Shown: in pieces, positions 32,290-39,049 of the stretch
Layout: each line of letters opens with the position of its first letter
How positions within the stretch are numbered: the stretch's first letter is position 1
The notes under the pieces: generated by a model
The model's database searches: none
Seen by the model: the letters and a program-made list of their open reading frames with translations, nothing else
Told to the model about the DNA's origin: nothing
Made by a program: the position numbers and the translations under genes
Origin: Lachnospiraceae bacterium
GTDB taxonomy: Bacteria; Bacillota; Clostridia; Lachnospirales; Lachnospiraceae
Assembly: GCA_017513125.1 (NCBI GenBank)
Contig: JAFWDI010000005.1
Coordinates: forward strand, 1 to 39,049
DNA: 39,049 nucleotides
Direction of reading: 5' to 3'

Positions 32290-32751
32290 TCAAGGCATCT
32301 CCGCCGTCAGATGCCGCAGCAATGCCTCGCAGCCCTCACGGATCTCATCATAGCACCGTTCGAACTCCCGTGTATACCACGGATCGTCGACCTCGCGCGG
32401 ACGGTCCGTAAAATCCAGCAGCCGGAAGATCTTCCCGTCCGGATCCCCGCCCGTGATCCGTCGGATGTTCCGGAGATTCCAGTCGTCCATGCCGATCAGC
32501 AGGTCGTACGCGTCGTAGTCCGCGCGGGTCATCTGGCGTGCGCGCTTCCCGGTCGGGTCCAGTCCGTGAGCCGCCATGACCTTCCGCATGGGCGGATAGA
32601 CCGGGTTCCCGAGCTCCTCCGTGCTCGTGGCCGCGGAGGCAGCCTGGAAGCGGTCCGAGACGCCCGCGCGCTCGGCGAGATCGATGAAAACGAACTCGGC
32701 GAGGGGTGAGCGGCAGATGTTGCCGTGGCAGATAAAAAGGATCTTCTTCAT
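32290..32751 (-). CDS. Low-molecular-weight protein-tyrosine phosphatase
   Basis: This 153-residue enzyme carries the P-loop C8-H-G-N-I-C-R14-S at its N-terminus and the general acid in the D122-D123-P124 motif, the two hallmarks of the family. It removes phosphate from Tyr (or Arg) of proteins; in Gram-positive bacteria such enzymes often oppose capsule or stress kinases. No kinase is seen nearby. Its ATG overlaps the VOC gene stop by four bases, so the two are translated together. Confidence 0.95.
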   Translation of the reverse strand: MKKILFICHGNICRSPLAEFVFIDLAERAGVSDRFQAASAATSTEELGNPVYPPMRKVMAAHGLDPTGKRARQMTRADYDAYDLLIGMDDWNLRNIRRITGGDPDGKIFRLLDFTDRPREVDDPWYTREFERCYDEIREGCEALLRHLTAEMP

Positions 32752-33170
32752 TCGTTCCGGGGTCCTTCCTCAAAGATCTCGATCAGGTTTCCGCTGTTGT
32801 CATTGATAAACACGCCGTAAGTCCCGTCCACCTCCGCGATGAACGCGATATGCACGCCCAGCCGGCGGAACTCGTCCAGCAGCGCATGCGCGTCCGGCAC
32901 GCCGAAGGACGCGTGCTTATTCCCCTGGATCGTCAGGTCCTCGTTCGGGACCGTGCGCCGCGGATCCAGCGGATCGGAACCCGGCGCGCAGAAGATCTCC
33001 ATCTGAAAATGCCCCTGCGCATCCATGTGGCAGACCTGAATGCCCGTTCCGGGGATCTCGCTCCGGTCGGTCACCGTAAAGCCGAACACGCGCTCGTACC
33101 ACGCGATGCTCTCCTCCATATCCGCCACGCTGACGGCCACGTGATTAATGCCGTTGATCTGAACAGCCAT
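32748..33170 (-). CDS. VOC (glyoxalase-like) family protein
   Basis: This 140-residue protein is made of two beta-alpha-beta-beta-beta modules. Likely metal ligands are H10 in INHVAVSV, the Glu of QMEIF, the His of NKHASFGV and the Glu of LIEIFE. The family includes glyoxalase I, methylmalonyl-CoA epimerase, dioxygenases and drug-binding proteins, and the sequence does not settle which. Adjacency to a CoA-transferase makes an epimerase-type role conceivable, but that is inference. A TATAAT (33221-33216 on the minus strand) at the end of the preceding gene could give it a promoter, though no -35 box is seen. Confidence 0.9.
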   Translation of the reverse strand: MAVQINGINHVAVSVADMEESIAWYERVFGFTVTDRSEIPGTGIQVCHMDAQGHFQMEIFCAPGSDPLDPRRTVPNEDLTIQGNKHASFGVPDAHALLDEFRRLGVHIAFIAEVDGTYGVFINDNSGNLIEIFEEGPRNE

Positions 33171-33216
33171 GTCCGTTCTCTCCCGTCTCAGCCGGCTCGT
33201 TCGCCGGACGCAATAA

Positions 33217-34791
33217 TTATACCGCCTGCTCCGCCAGCCCCATCTTCTCTGTCCGGAAGAGCCTGGGATCCATGATCTTCAGGTCATCGGCGATCGCCGG
33301 CATAAACTCCATGTGCGCCAGAATATCCTTTTTCAGATCGACTCCGGGCGCGATCTCGGTCAATGTCACGCCCCGGTCGGTCAGGCGGAACACCGCCCGC
33401 TCGGTGATGTAGAGGATCTCCTGGCTGGTCTTCCTCGCGTAGGCGCCCGAGAATGTGATCTGCTGTACACGTTCCACGAATTTGCAGCCTGCGCCGTCCT
33501 CCAGGATGCGCAGCGACCCGTCTCCGGTCTCGACGACCGGCTTTCCGGGCGTAAACGCGAACATGAAGCAGACCTTCGGGGTGTTCTGCGAGATGTTGAT
33601 AAATCCGCCCGGTCCGGTGCAGCGCGTTCCGAACCGTGAGACATTGACATTGCCCTCCCGGTCGATCTCCGCCGCACCCAGGCAGGTCATATCGAGCCAG
33701 CCGCCGTCGTAGAGATCGAACGTGTCCGGGATCGAAGCGATCTGCTCAGGATTAGCCGATGCCGCGAAATCCAGGCCTTCGAGCGGAACGCCGCCCACGG
33801 GGCCTGACTCGAGCGACATCGTCAGCCCGTCCGCGAGGCCTTCTTCATCAGCCACGCTGCCAACGCCGGAAGGGATGCCGATCCCCAGATTAATAATGCT
33901 TCCGGGCTTAAGCTCCATCGCGCCGCGCCGGGCGATGATCTTCCGGATCCCCATCTCCATGGGTGCGAGCGACCCCTGCGGCGCGCGGACCTCGCCCGTA
34001 AGTTCCGGCCGGTACTCCGGAGAGCCGTAGGACATGATGCGATACTCCGGATCGGCCTTCACGACGATATCCACCAATGATTTATGGATGCGGACCTCGC
34101 GCGGCGGCAGGGTGTCCGCCGGAACGATGTCCTCGACCTGAACGATCACGGTGCCGCCGTGATTATGCACGGCCGCGGCGATCTGCATCTGCGATTCTGT
34201 TATGGGCTCATGTGCCAGAGAGATGTTCCCCTTCTCGTCCGCATATGTGCCGCGAATCAGGCAAACGTCCGGCACCGGGATCCGATAGAACAGATACTCT
34301 TCCCCGCCGAGCTCGACGAGCTCCACGACCGGACGGCCCTGCGCACGCGCCTTTTCATTCGCGATGCAGCCTTCCTCTCGCGGATCGGCGCAGGTGCCCA
34401 GCCCCACCGTCGTAAGGATCCCGGGCTTCTTTCCGGCCATCGCGCGGAACAGATGCGAGATCACGCCGAGCGGAAGGATATACGCGGCGATCTTATTCTC
34501 CGCGACCATCATGGAGATGTCGACCGGATTGCTGATATGCCCGGCATAGATCGTGTCGATCAGGCCCTCCGCGTTCATCCTGCTGAGACCCAGCCCGCTG
34601 TTCGGCTTAAAGTTCCCGGTGCTGATCCCGTCCATCACGGTGATGCCCTTCGGGTGGCCGGTCCGCGCATAGCGGTCCGCGACCGCCTGCTGGAGCGCGT
34701 CCGGCACCGAATATACGCCGAACCCGCCGAGCGCCACGGTCATGCCGTCCTGAATGAGTGCGGCAGCCTCTTCCGCTGTCATGATCTTCAT
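33217..34791 (-). CDS. Acyl-CoA:acetate / 3-ketoacid CoA-transferase (single-chain, family I)
   Basis: This 524-residue protein fuses the alpha and beta halves of family I CoA-transferases, like YdiF and propionate CoA-transferase. The first half opens MTAEEAAALIQDGMTVALGGFG; the second carries GIGIPSGVGSVADEEG and the catalytic Glu E328 in SLESGPVGG, which forms the glutamyl-CoA intermediate. It moves CoA between acyl-CoA and a free acid such as acetate. GGAGG is seven bases before the ATG. It follows the oxidoreductase beta gene by 81 bases on the same strand, so acyl-CoA made by that complex is a likely substrate. The exact acid cannot be told. Confidence 0.92.
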   Translation of the reverse strand: MKIMTAEEAAALIQDGMTVALGGFGVYSVPDALQQAVADRYARTGHPKGITVMDGISTGNFKPNSGLGLSRMNAEGLIDTIYAGHISNPVDISMMVAENKIAAYILPLGVISHLFRAMAGKKPGILTTVGLGTCADPREEGCIANEKARAQGRPVVELVELGGEEYLFYRIPVPDVCLIRGTYADEKGNISLAHEPITESQMQIAAAVHNHGGTVIVQVEDIVPADTLPPREVRIHKSLVDIVVKADPEYRIMSYGSPEYRPELTGEVRAPQGSLAPMEMGIRKIIARRGAMELKPGSIINLGIGIPSGVGSVADEEGLADGLTMSLESGPVGGVPLEGLDFAASANPEQIASIPDTFDLYDGGWLDMTCLGAAEIDREGNVNVSRFGTRCTGPGGFINISQNTPKVCFMFAFTPGKPVVETGDGSLRILEDGAGCKFVERVQQITFSGAYARKTSQEILYITERAVFRLTDRGVTLTEIAPGVDLKKDILAHMEFMPAIADDLKIMDPRLFRTEKMGLAEQAV

Positions 34792-34872
34792 GTTCCTACC
34801 TCCGGTCCGGTCCGCGGGTCAAAAGCCCGCGTTCCGCCTGTTCTGACATCCGCCGCGCTGTCTGCACTGCAT

Positions 34873-35745
34873 TTACAGCTGTGCAAGCTTTTCCAGATAC
34901 TCGTAACGCTCCGTCAGGAAGGCGCCCATCTTCGCGATCTCTTCCTCTCCCGCACCGCAGAATCGCTTCTGCAGCGCGAAATACTTCTGCGGCTGTCCGA
35001 GTTCCTCGGGCTTTCTCCCGAGCTTTATCGCACCGTTTTCATACTCCATCAGGACCCAGGCTCCGCAGCGGACCGCCTCGCGCGCGACCTCGACGGTCTT
35101 CGCGGAAGGGTAGCCCCAACCGGTCGGGCACGGGCTCATGATATGGATCACACGGCAGCCCTTCGTCTCCTTCGCCTTCTGCACTTTCCGCCGCAGATCG
35201 AAGATGTCCGCCACCGATGCGGTCGCCGCGTAGGGCACGCGGTGCGCCATCACGATGCTGATCAGGTCCTTCGCGTTCACCGGCTTTCCCGCAGGCGTCG
35301 TAGTCGTGGACGCAGCAAACGGCGTCGAGCTCGAACCCTGTACGCCGGTGTTCATATACGCTTCGTTATCGTAACAGATATAAATGATATCCTCGTTCCG
35401 CTCCATCGCGCCGCTGAGCGACTGCAGGCCGATATCGACCGTACCGCCGTCGCCGGCAATGACGACGACCTGGGTGTGGTCATTGCCCTGATGGCGAAAT
35501 CCGTTCGCGATACCGGAAGCGATAGCCGCCGAATTCTCGAGATTTCCCTGAATGCCGGGCACCGTGACCGAAGCCTCGGGGCCGCAGCCGGAAAACTGCG
35601 CGGCGCAGCCCGGCGGAATCACAAGGACCGTGTCCGGCCCCATCACGTCGAGCACGTTCCGGAATATCACGTCGATCATGCATCCCTGGCAGGTATTGAT
35701 GCCGGGAGAGACTGCGCCTTTCGGCTGTACTTGATAGGTCAGCAC
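34873..35745 (-). CDS. porB: 2-oxoacid:ferredoxin oxidoreductase, beta subunit
   Basis: This 290-residue subunit binds thiamine diphosphate (GDG at 98-100, with N127 as the usual metal-binding partner) and one 4Fe-4S cluster (C19 and C22 in NTCQGC, with further Cys downstream). With alpha, gamma and delta it decarboxylates a 2-oxo acid to acyl-CoA and reduces ferredoxin. The start is a GTG at 35745, 10 bases after GGAGG, overlapping the alpha stop by seven bases; the longer open frame lacks family similarity. The size and gene order resemble pyruvate or branched-chain 2-oxoacid enzymes rather than 2-oxoglutarate ones. Confidence 0.92.
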   Translation of the reverse strand: MLTYQVQPKGAVSPGINTCQGCMIDVIFRNVLDVMGPDTVLVIPPGCAAQFSGCGPEASVTVPGIQGNLENSAAIASGIANGFRHQGNDHTQVVVIAGDGGTVDIGLQSLSGAMERNEDIIYICYDNEAYMNTGVQGSSSTPFAASTTTTPAGKPVNAKDLISIVMAHRVPYAATASVADIFDLRRKVQKAKETKGCRVIHIMSPCPTGWGYPSAKTVEVAREAVRCGAWVLMEYENGAIKLGRKPEELGQPQKYFALQKRFCGAGEEEIAKMGAFLTERYEYLEKLAQL

Positions 35746-36944
35746 GGTACATCCACCTCCCTTATATTCATCGCGTTCGGCTTCACGTCGAACCATCTTT
35801 CACAGGTCTCCGACCTACCTTCGGCGACGTCGGTCAGTTCGCCGAAGATCTTCCTGAACGAACCGTCGGAAATGTCACGGCCGGCAATGCCGCCGCAGAA
35901 CCCGAAGATCTTCGAAGACGTCCCGCAGCAGGCGGCCTTCACTTCGGTGCACACCGGACCCTGCGCGGCGCCGAGACCGGCGGAGCGGTCCACCACGCCG
36001 ATGACCTTCACGTTCTTCAGCGCCTCAGCGACCTCTTCGGCGGGGAACGGCCGGAACATGCAGATCCGAAGCAGGCCTGCTTTCACGCCCTGCTCACGCA
36101 GCTGATTCACGACATACTTTCCGGTACCGGACATCGATCCGATAGTCACGACCGCGACGTCGGCGTCATCGAGCCGGTAGGACTCCACGGTGTGCAGCTT
36201 CCGTCCGAAACGCTCCTCATACTCGGCGAAGACTTCCTTCGTCACGCGGGCGGCCTCCTGGAAGCCGACATACTGCTGATATTTGATCTCCGAGTGCTCG
36301 TCGGTCGGGCAGAGGTCATTGATAAACATGACGTCGTTCGTATCGAGATACATGTTTTTCCGGACATAGGGCTTCACGAAATCCCATGCCGCCTCATCGT
36401 CAGGCGTATCCACACGCTGCATCGAGTGCGACAGGAAAAAGCCGTCCAGACAGACCATCGCGGGCGTCATCACGTCCTCATGCTCGGCGATCCGGTAGGC
36501 GCACAGCGTCAGGTCCAGAATCTCCTGCACGTTCGCGCAGTAATACTGCAGCCAGCCCGTGTCGCGCTCGGCCATCGTGTCGGAGTGATCGCACCAGAGC
36601 GACCAGGGAGCCACGAGCGAACGGTTCACGACCGGCATCACGATCGGTACACGGCAGCCGGCCGCCACACCGCAGACCTCATGCATCAGGGCCAGACCGA
36701 CCGAGGCGGTCGCGGTCGCGACGCGCACGCCGGTAAGCTGCGCGCCGACGGCGACGGACATCGCGGAATGCTCGGACTCCACGCGGACGTATTCCGCGTC
36801 GATCCTTCCCGCCGCGACCTCGTCGGCCAGATGCTCCGCGATCGAACTCTGCGGAGTGATCGGATAGGCCGCGATCACTCCGGGCCGCGCCAGGCGGATC
36901 GCCTCGACGGCGGCTCCGTTTCCGTCAAACATCTTCACTGCCAT
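35739..36944 (-). CDS. porA: 2-oxoacid:ferredoxin oxidoreductase, alpha subunit
   Basis: This 401-residue subunit forms the active site together with beta. It begins with the typical FDGNGAAVEAIRLARPGVIAAYPITPQSSIAEHL and contains VESEHSAMSVAVGAQLTGVRVATATAS, characteristic of PorA/VorB proteins. Length agrees with pyruvate-type alpha subunits (about 390-400). Its ATG overlaps the delta stop. The substrate (pyruvate, 2-oxoisovalerate or an aryl-pyruvate) is not decided by the sequence. Confidence 0.93.
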   Translation of the reverse strand: MAVKMFDGNGAAVEAIRLARPGVIAAYPITPQSSIAEHLADEVAAGRIDAEYVRVESEHSAMSVAVGAQLTGVRVATATASVGLALMHEVCGVAAGCRVPIVMPVVNRSLVAPWSLWCDHSDTMAERDTGWLQYYCANVQEILDLTLCAYRIAEHEDVMTPAMVCLDGFFLSHSMQRVDTPDDEAAWDFVKPYVRKNMYLDTNDVMFINDLCPTDEHSEIKYQQYVGFQEAARVTKEVFAEYEERFGRKLHTVESYRLDDADVAVVTIGSMSGTGKYVVNQLREQGVKAGLLRICMFRPFPAEEVAEALKNVKVIGVVDRSAGLGAAQGPVCTEVKAACCGTSSKIFGFCGGIAGRDISDGSFRKIFGELTDVAEGRSETCERWFDVKPNAMNIREVDVPC

Positions 36945-37240
36945 CAGTCGTCACCCCCTTCCGGCACCATCGTCAATGCCTGCTTCGGGCATTCGTTCGC
37001 GCAGATCCCGCAGCCCTTGCAGTAGTTCCAGTCGAAGTCCAGCGGATCCCCTTCTTTATGCACCGTGATGCACGCGGTCGGACAATACCGCGCGCACGTC
37101 CCGCAGCGCACGCACAGCTCCGCGTCGACCTCCGGGCGCTCCAGTCGCCAGCTGCCGGTGTTCGCGGCGACCAGCACATGGGAGCAGGGTCCGAGCACCC
37201 TACGCTTCGAGGGTGTGTTCATAGGCGTATTCTGCTGCAT
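36944..37240 (-). CDS. porD: 2-oxoacid:ferredoxin oxidoreductase, delta subunit (2[4Fe-4S] ferredoxin)
   Basis: This 98-residue ferredoxin-like subunit passes electrons from the active site to free ferredoxin. Two perfect cluster motifs are visible: C43-x2-C46-x2-C49-x3-C53-P and C74-x2-C77-x2-C80-x3-C84-P. AGGAG lies seven bases before the ATG at 37240; an ATG six bases earlier is only one base from it. It overlaps the end of the gamma gene by about 40 bases, an unusually long overlap, and abuts the alpha start. Confidence 0.93.
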   Translation of the reverse strand: MQQNTPMNTPSKRRVLGPCSHVLVAANTGSWRLERPEVDAELCVRCGTCARYCPTACITVHKEGDPLDFDWNYCKGCGICANECPKQALTMVPEGGDD

Positions 37241-37751
37241 GGCCATTCTCCTCTCCGTGTTTTCCGAATGCTTCCTTCACGGCCGAAACGACCGACTCGA
37301 TGCGGACGACTCCGGTCTTCGCGAGCGCCCCCAGCATCGCGCTGTTCGGGATGTTCAGACCGATGTTTTCCAGAGCCGCGTGCGTCGCGTCGCACATCAG
37401 GACCTTCTTCACGCCGCAGGCTTCGCGGTAGCGTTCCGCAGTCTCCCTGCTGGCTGTGTTCAGGACCACGACCGTGTCTTCCGTGCAGCCCTCCGCGACG
37501 TCTACGCCCTTGTCGATGAGATTCTCATCGAACACCGCGATGATGTCCGGTTCATAGACGTAGCAGTTCAGAAGGACGGGTTCCTCATCCACGATGATGT
37601 GCGCGTAAACGGGCGCCCCGCGGCGCTCATGTCCGTAGGCAGGCACCGTGATCGCGTACTCGTTCTGGTACACCGAGACCGCGATCGACAGGACTTTCGC
37701 GGCGGTCACCGCGCCCTGCCCTCCGATTCCGTAGAACTTGATCTTCTGCAA
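37200..37751 (-). CDS. porG: 2-oxoacid:ferredoxin oxidoreductase, gamma subunit
   Basis: This 183-residue subunit has the family start KIKFYGIGGQGAVTAAKVL, then YGHERRGAPVYAHI and VLNTASRETAERY. It is first in the order gamma-delta-alpha-beta, as in pyruvate and 2-oxoisovalerate oxidoreductases of Thermotoga and archaea. The start codon is TTG, with GGAGG seven bases upstream. The gene begins 18 bases after the GNAT gene ends and may share its transcript. Confidence 0.93.
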   Translation of the reverse strand: MQKIKFYGIGGQGAVTAAKVLSIAVSVYQNEYAITVPAYGHERRGAPVYAHIIVDEEPVLLNCYVYEPDIIAVFDENLIDKGVDVAEGCTEDTVVVLNTASRETAERYREACGVKKVLMCDATHAALENIGLNIPNSAMLGALAKTGVVRIESVVSAVKEAFGKHGEENGHAAEYAYEHTLEA

Positions 37752-37769
37752 AATGACACCTCCCTCATG

Positions 37770-38945
37770 TCAGTTAACACTTTTCAGGTCCGTACTTAGG
37801 TATTCGTAAAGACGGTCCGCCGTCTCAAATCCCATTTTCAGATACATGTCTTTCGGCGTATCGTCCGCGTCCGCATGCAGGAACAGCGTATCATCCGCAT
37901 ACCGTTCCGCCAGATGTGCGAGCAGCGAGGTCGCGATATACCGCCGCCGGTATGACTCATCGACAGTCAGCCCGTCGATGCAGGTCATCCCGTCCGCCGA
38001 AAACGTATAGCAGGCGCCGACCAGCATTCCGTCCAGATAGGCGCCGTGGTACTCCAGCTTCTCATATTCCCGGCGAATGTTCCTGCGTGCGAAATCCTCC
38101 CCGTAGACCGGGCCGTAATGCTTCACCTCGAAACATTCCAGTTCATCGAGCGACGGCCGTGCGAATATCAGATCCGGATCTGTCTTCCAGTTTCGCCCGG
38201 CGGCACCGGCCGAAAGGACCATGGTCAATGTCACGCTGCCCTCCAGCCCGAAAGCATCCTGAAGCGGCACATCGCCCTCCAGTTTTATAAATCCGTCGCC
38301 GCGGGCTTTCTGGTGATCCACCGCGCGCCGAAACTCTTCCCGGGTCGGCTGTCCGCGGTATTCGAAGGCATTGTGATCGTACTTATCGCGCAGTTCTTCA
38401 TCCGACCATCTGGCAAGATGTTCGGAAAACGGTCTCCGCTCCGAGAACACCCGTCCGAGCTTTTCCTCGGCCGATCTGGTCCGCCCGCGCAGTTCATTAT
38501 CCGGATCGCCCGGACGAAGGAAAAGTCCCTCCGCGGATGCGGTCTGCCGGACCGTCTCCAGAAACTCTCCGCCCGCGTGATACGCGGTCATGTACGGATC
38601 CCCGGAATTCAGTGTGATCAGCGCATGTTCGCCGGGAAACAGGATAAGAAGATATCCGGTCCCGGTCAGTCCGGAGATCTTTTCATACAGTTCTTCCGGA
38701 TCCGGCGTCATCCAGTCCGCGCTGCCGTCCGGCCCGCCGGCGCAGACCGCCGTGTCATAATAGCACCCCACCTTAACGATCATCCGGGCGAACGACGCAT
38801 ACAGGCCCGCGAGCCGATCCGGACGCAGGAAAACGCGCTCCGAAGCAAACCACGCCGCAGCGCGTTCCTCGGGAACACGCCGCGGCATGATGTCGATCAC
38901 ATGATATGGCTCATTTAAGAGCGCTTCCGCCAGCTCTGCGTACAA
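37770..38945 (-). CDS. GNAT-family N-acetyltransferase with a long N-terminal domain
   Basis: This 391-residue protein ends in a GNAT fold (about 280-391). MLVGACYTFSADGMTCIDGLTVDESYRRRYIATSLLAHL holds the acetyl-CoA loop (R/Q-x-x-G/A-like RRRYIA), followed by a typical C-terminal MYLKMGFETADRLYEYL. The acetyl-CoA loop is somewhat degenerate, with Y in place of the usual G. The first 270 residues are soluble and of unrecognised family, so the substrate is unknown. The start is a TTG at 38945 with AGGAGG seven bases upstream and no better ATG. It follows the preceding gene by two bases. Confidence 0.82.
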   Translation of the reverse strand: MYAELAEALLNEPYHVIDIMPRRVPEERAAAWFASERVFLRPDRLAGLYASFARMIVKVGCYYDTAVCAGGPDGSADWMTPDPEELYEKISGLTGTGYLLILFPGEHALITLNSGDPYMTAYHAGGEFLETVRQTASAEGLFLRPGDPDNELRGRTRSAEEKLGRVFSERRPFSEHLARWSDEELRDKYDHNAFEYRGQPTREEFRRAVDHQKARGDGFIKLEGDVPLQDAFGLEGSVTLTMVLSAGAAGRNWKTDPDLIFARPSLDELECFEVKHYGPVYGEDFARRNIRREYEKLEYHGAYLDGMLVGACYTFSADGMTCIDGLTVDESYRRRYIATSLLAHLAERYADDTLFLHADADDTPKDMYLKMGFETADRLYEYLSTDLKSVN

Positions 38946-38947
38946 TC

Positions 38948-39049
38948 TCAGGCCTCCTGTCCTCCGGGCAGCCCACGCCGCCTCGCGCGGCGCTTCTCGA
39001 TGTTCTCCGCCGCCACTTCCAGCATCAGCTTAATGCGGTTCAGCTGGTT
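38948..39049 (-). CDS. C-terminal end of an unidentified protein (cut by window edge)
   Basis: An open frame runs from the window edge at 39049 to a TGA at 38948-38950 and encodes 33 residues: a likely helix (NQLNRIKLMLEVAAENIEKR) followed by an Arg-rich tail ending GGQEA. Codon use matches the neighbours, and the next gene's ribosome-binding site lies in its last codons, so it is probably a real, co-transcribed gene. Too little is visible to name a function. Confidence 0.6.
   Translation of the reverse strand, partial: NQLNRIKLMLEVAAENIEKRRARRRGLPGGQEA

Noticed and set aside
33192..33207. Terminator between the CoA-transferase and VOC genes
   Set aside because: CCGGC/GCCGG can pair, but no T run follows on the minus strand.
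34813..34831. Terminator between porB and the CoA-transferase gene
   Set aside because: CGCGGG/CCCGCG forms a short hairpin but lacks a T tract, so I treat the genes as possibly co-transcribed.
34084..36105. A 673-codon plus-strand frame opposite the CoA-transferase and oxidoreductase genes
   Set aside because: It spans two confidently identified genes on the other strand and encodes an Arg/His/Asp-rich sequence typical of antisense translation.

Overview
The window looks like chromosomal DNA of an anaerobic, Gram-positive, fairly GC-rich member of the Clostridia (Lachnospiraceae-like). Four things point there. The gene order ylxM-ffh-rpsP-khpA-rimM-trmD-rplS-(signal peptidase)-rbgA-(signal peptidase)-rnhB-yraN is the Firmicute arrangement. 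Most starts follow a GGAGG-type Shine-Dalgarno sequence, and rex and rbgA are present. MurE carries the DNPR signature of meso-diaminopimelate specificity. The metabolism is anaerobic: PPi-type phosphofructokinase, a four-subunit 2-oxoacid:ferredoxin oxidoreductase and a glycyl-radical activase. No rRNA, tRNA, CRISPR, transposase or phage gene was recognised. Genes are densely packed; the longest stretch without a gene is the roughly 270-base gap at 17841-18109, which is filled by a long palindrome.

Layout. 1-1279 (minus): a truncated sensor kinase and its OmpR-type regulator. 1385-6530 (minus): a DUF5662-like protein, leuS and an EF-G-2-type GTPase. 6780-9166 (plus): tyrA-aroA, transcribed divergently from the EF-G-like gene through a region with two good promoters and a 36-base operator-like palindrome. 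9274-9740 (minus): a Nif11-type RiPP precursor that appears frameshifted. 9799-10653 (plus): a divergent thymidylate synthase. 10743-16440 (minus): yebC, nnrDE, acpS, rex, a short-chain dehydrogenase lacking its catalytic Lys, and icd. 16614-17840 (plus): PPi-dependent phosphofructokinase, then the palindrome. 18110-30049 (minus): thrC, the translation/secretion cluster, then murE and dapF. 30249-31232 (plus): a stand-alone glycyl-radical-enzyme activase. 31332-39049 (minus): corA, a low-molecular-weight phosphatase, a VOC protein, a CoA-transferase, the oxidoreductase subunits in gamma-delta-alpha-beta order, a GNAT acetyltransferase and the tail of one more gene.

How the genes fit together. 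The block at 19639-27481 couples SRP targeting (Ffh, YlxM), ribosome parts and maturation (S16, L19, RimM, TrmD, RbgA, KhpA) and signal-peptide removal (two LepB homologues). Rex, a NADH sensor, sits beside nnrDE, which repairs damaged NAD(P)H. TyrA, AroA, ThrC, MurE and DapF are amino-acid and cell-wall steps. The oxidoreductase and CoA-transferase would turn 2-oxo acids into acyl-CoA and then acids while reducing ferredoxin, as in amino-acid fermentation.

Most noteworthy: the Cys-rich Nif11 precursor with no maturase nearby; the 260-base palindrome; a signal peptidase with a 225-residue charged cytoplasmic extension; a second signal peptidase with Arg in place of the catalytic Lys; and a GTPase with altered G2, G3 and G4 motifs.
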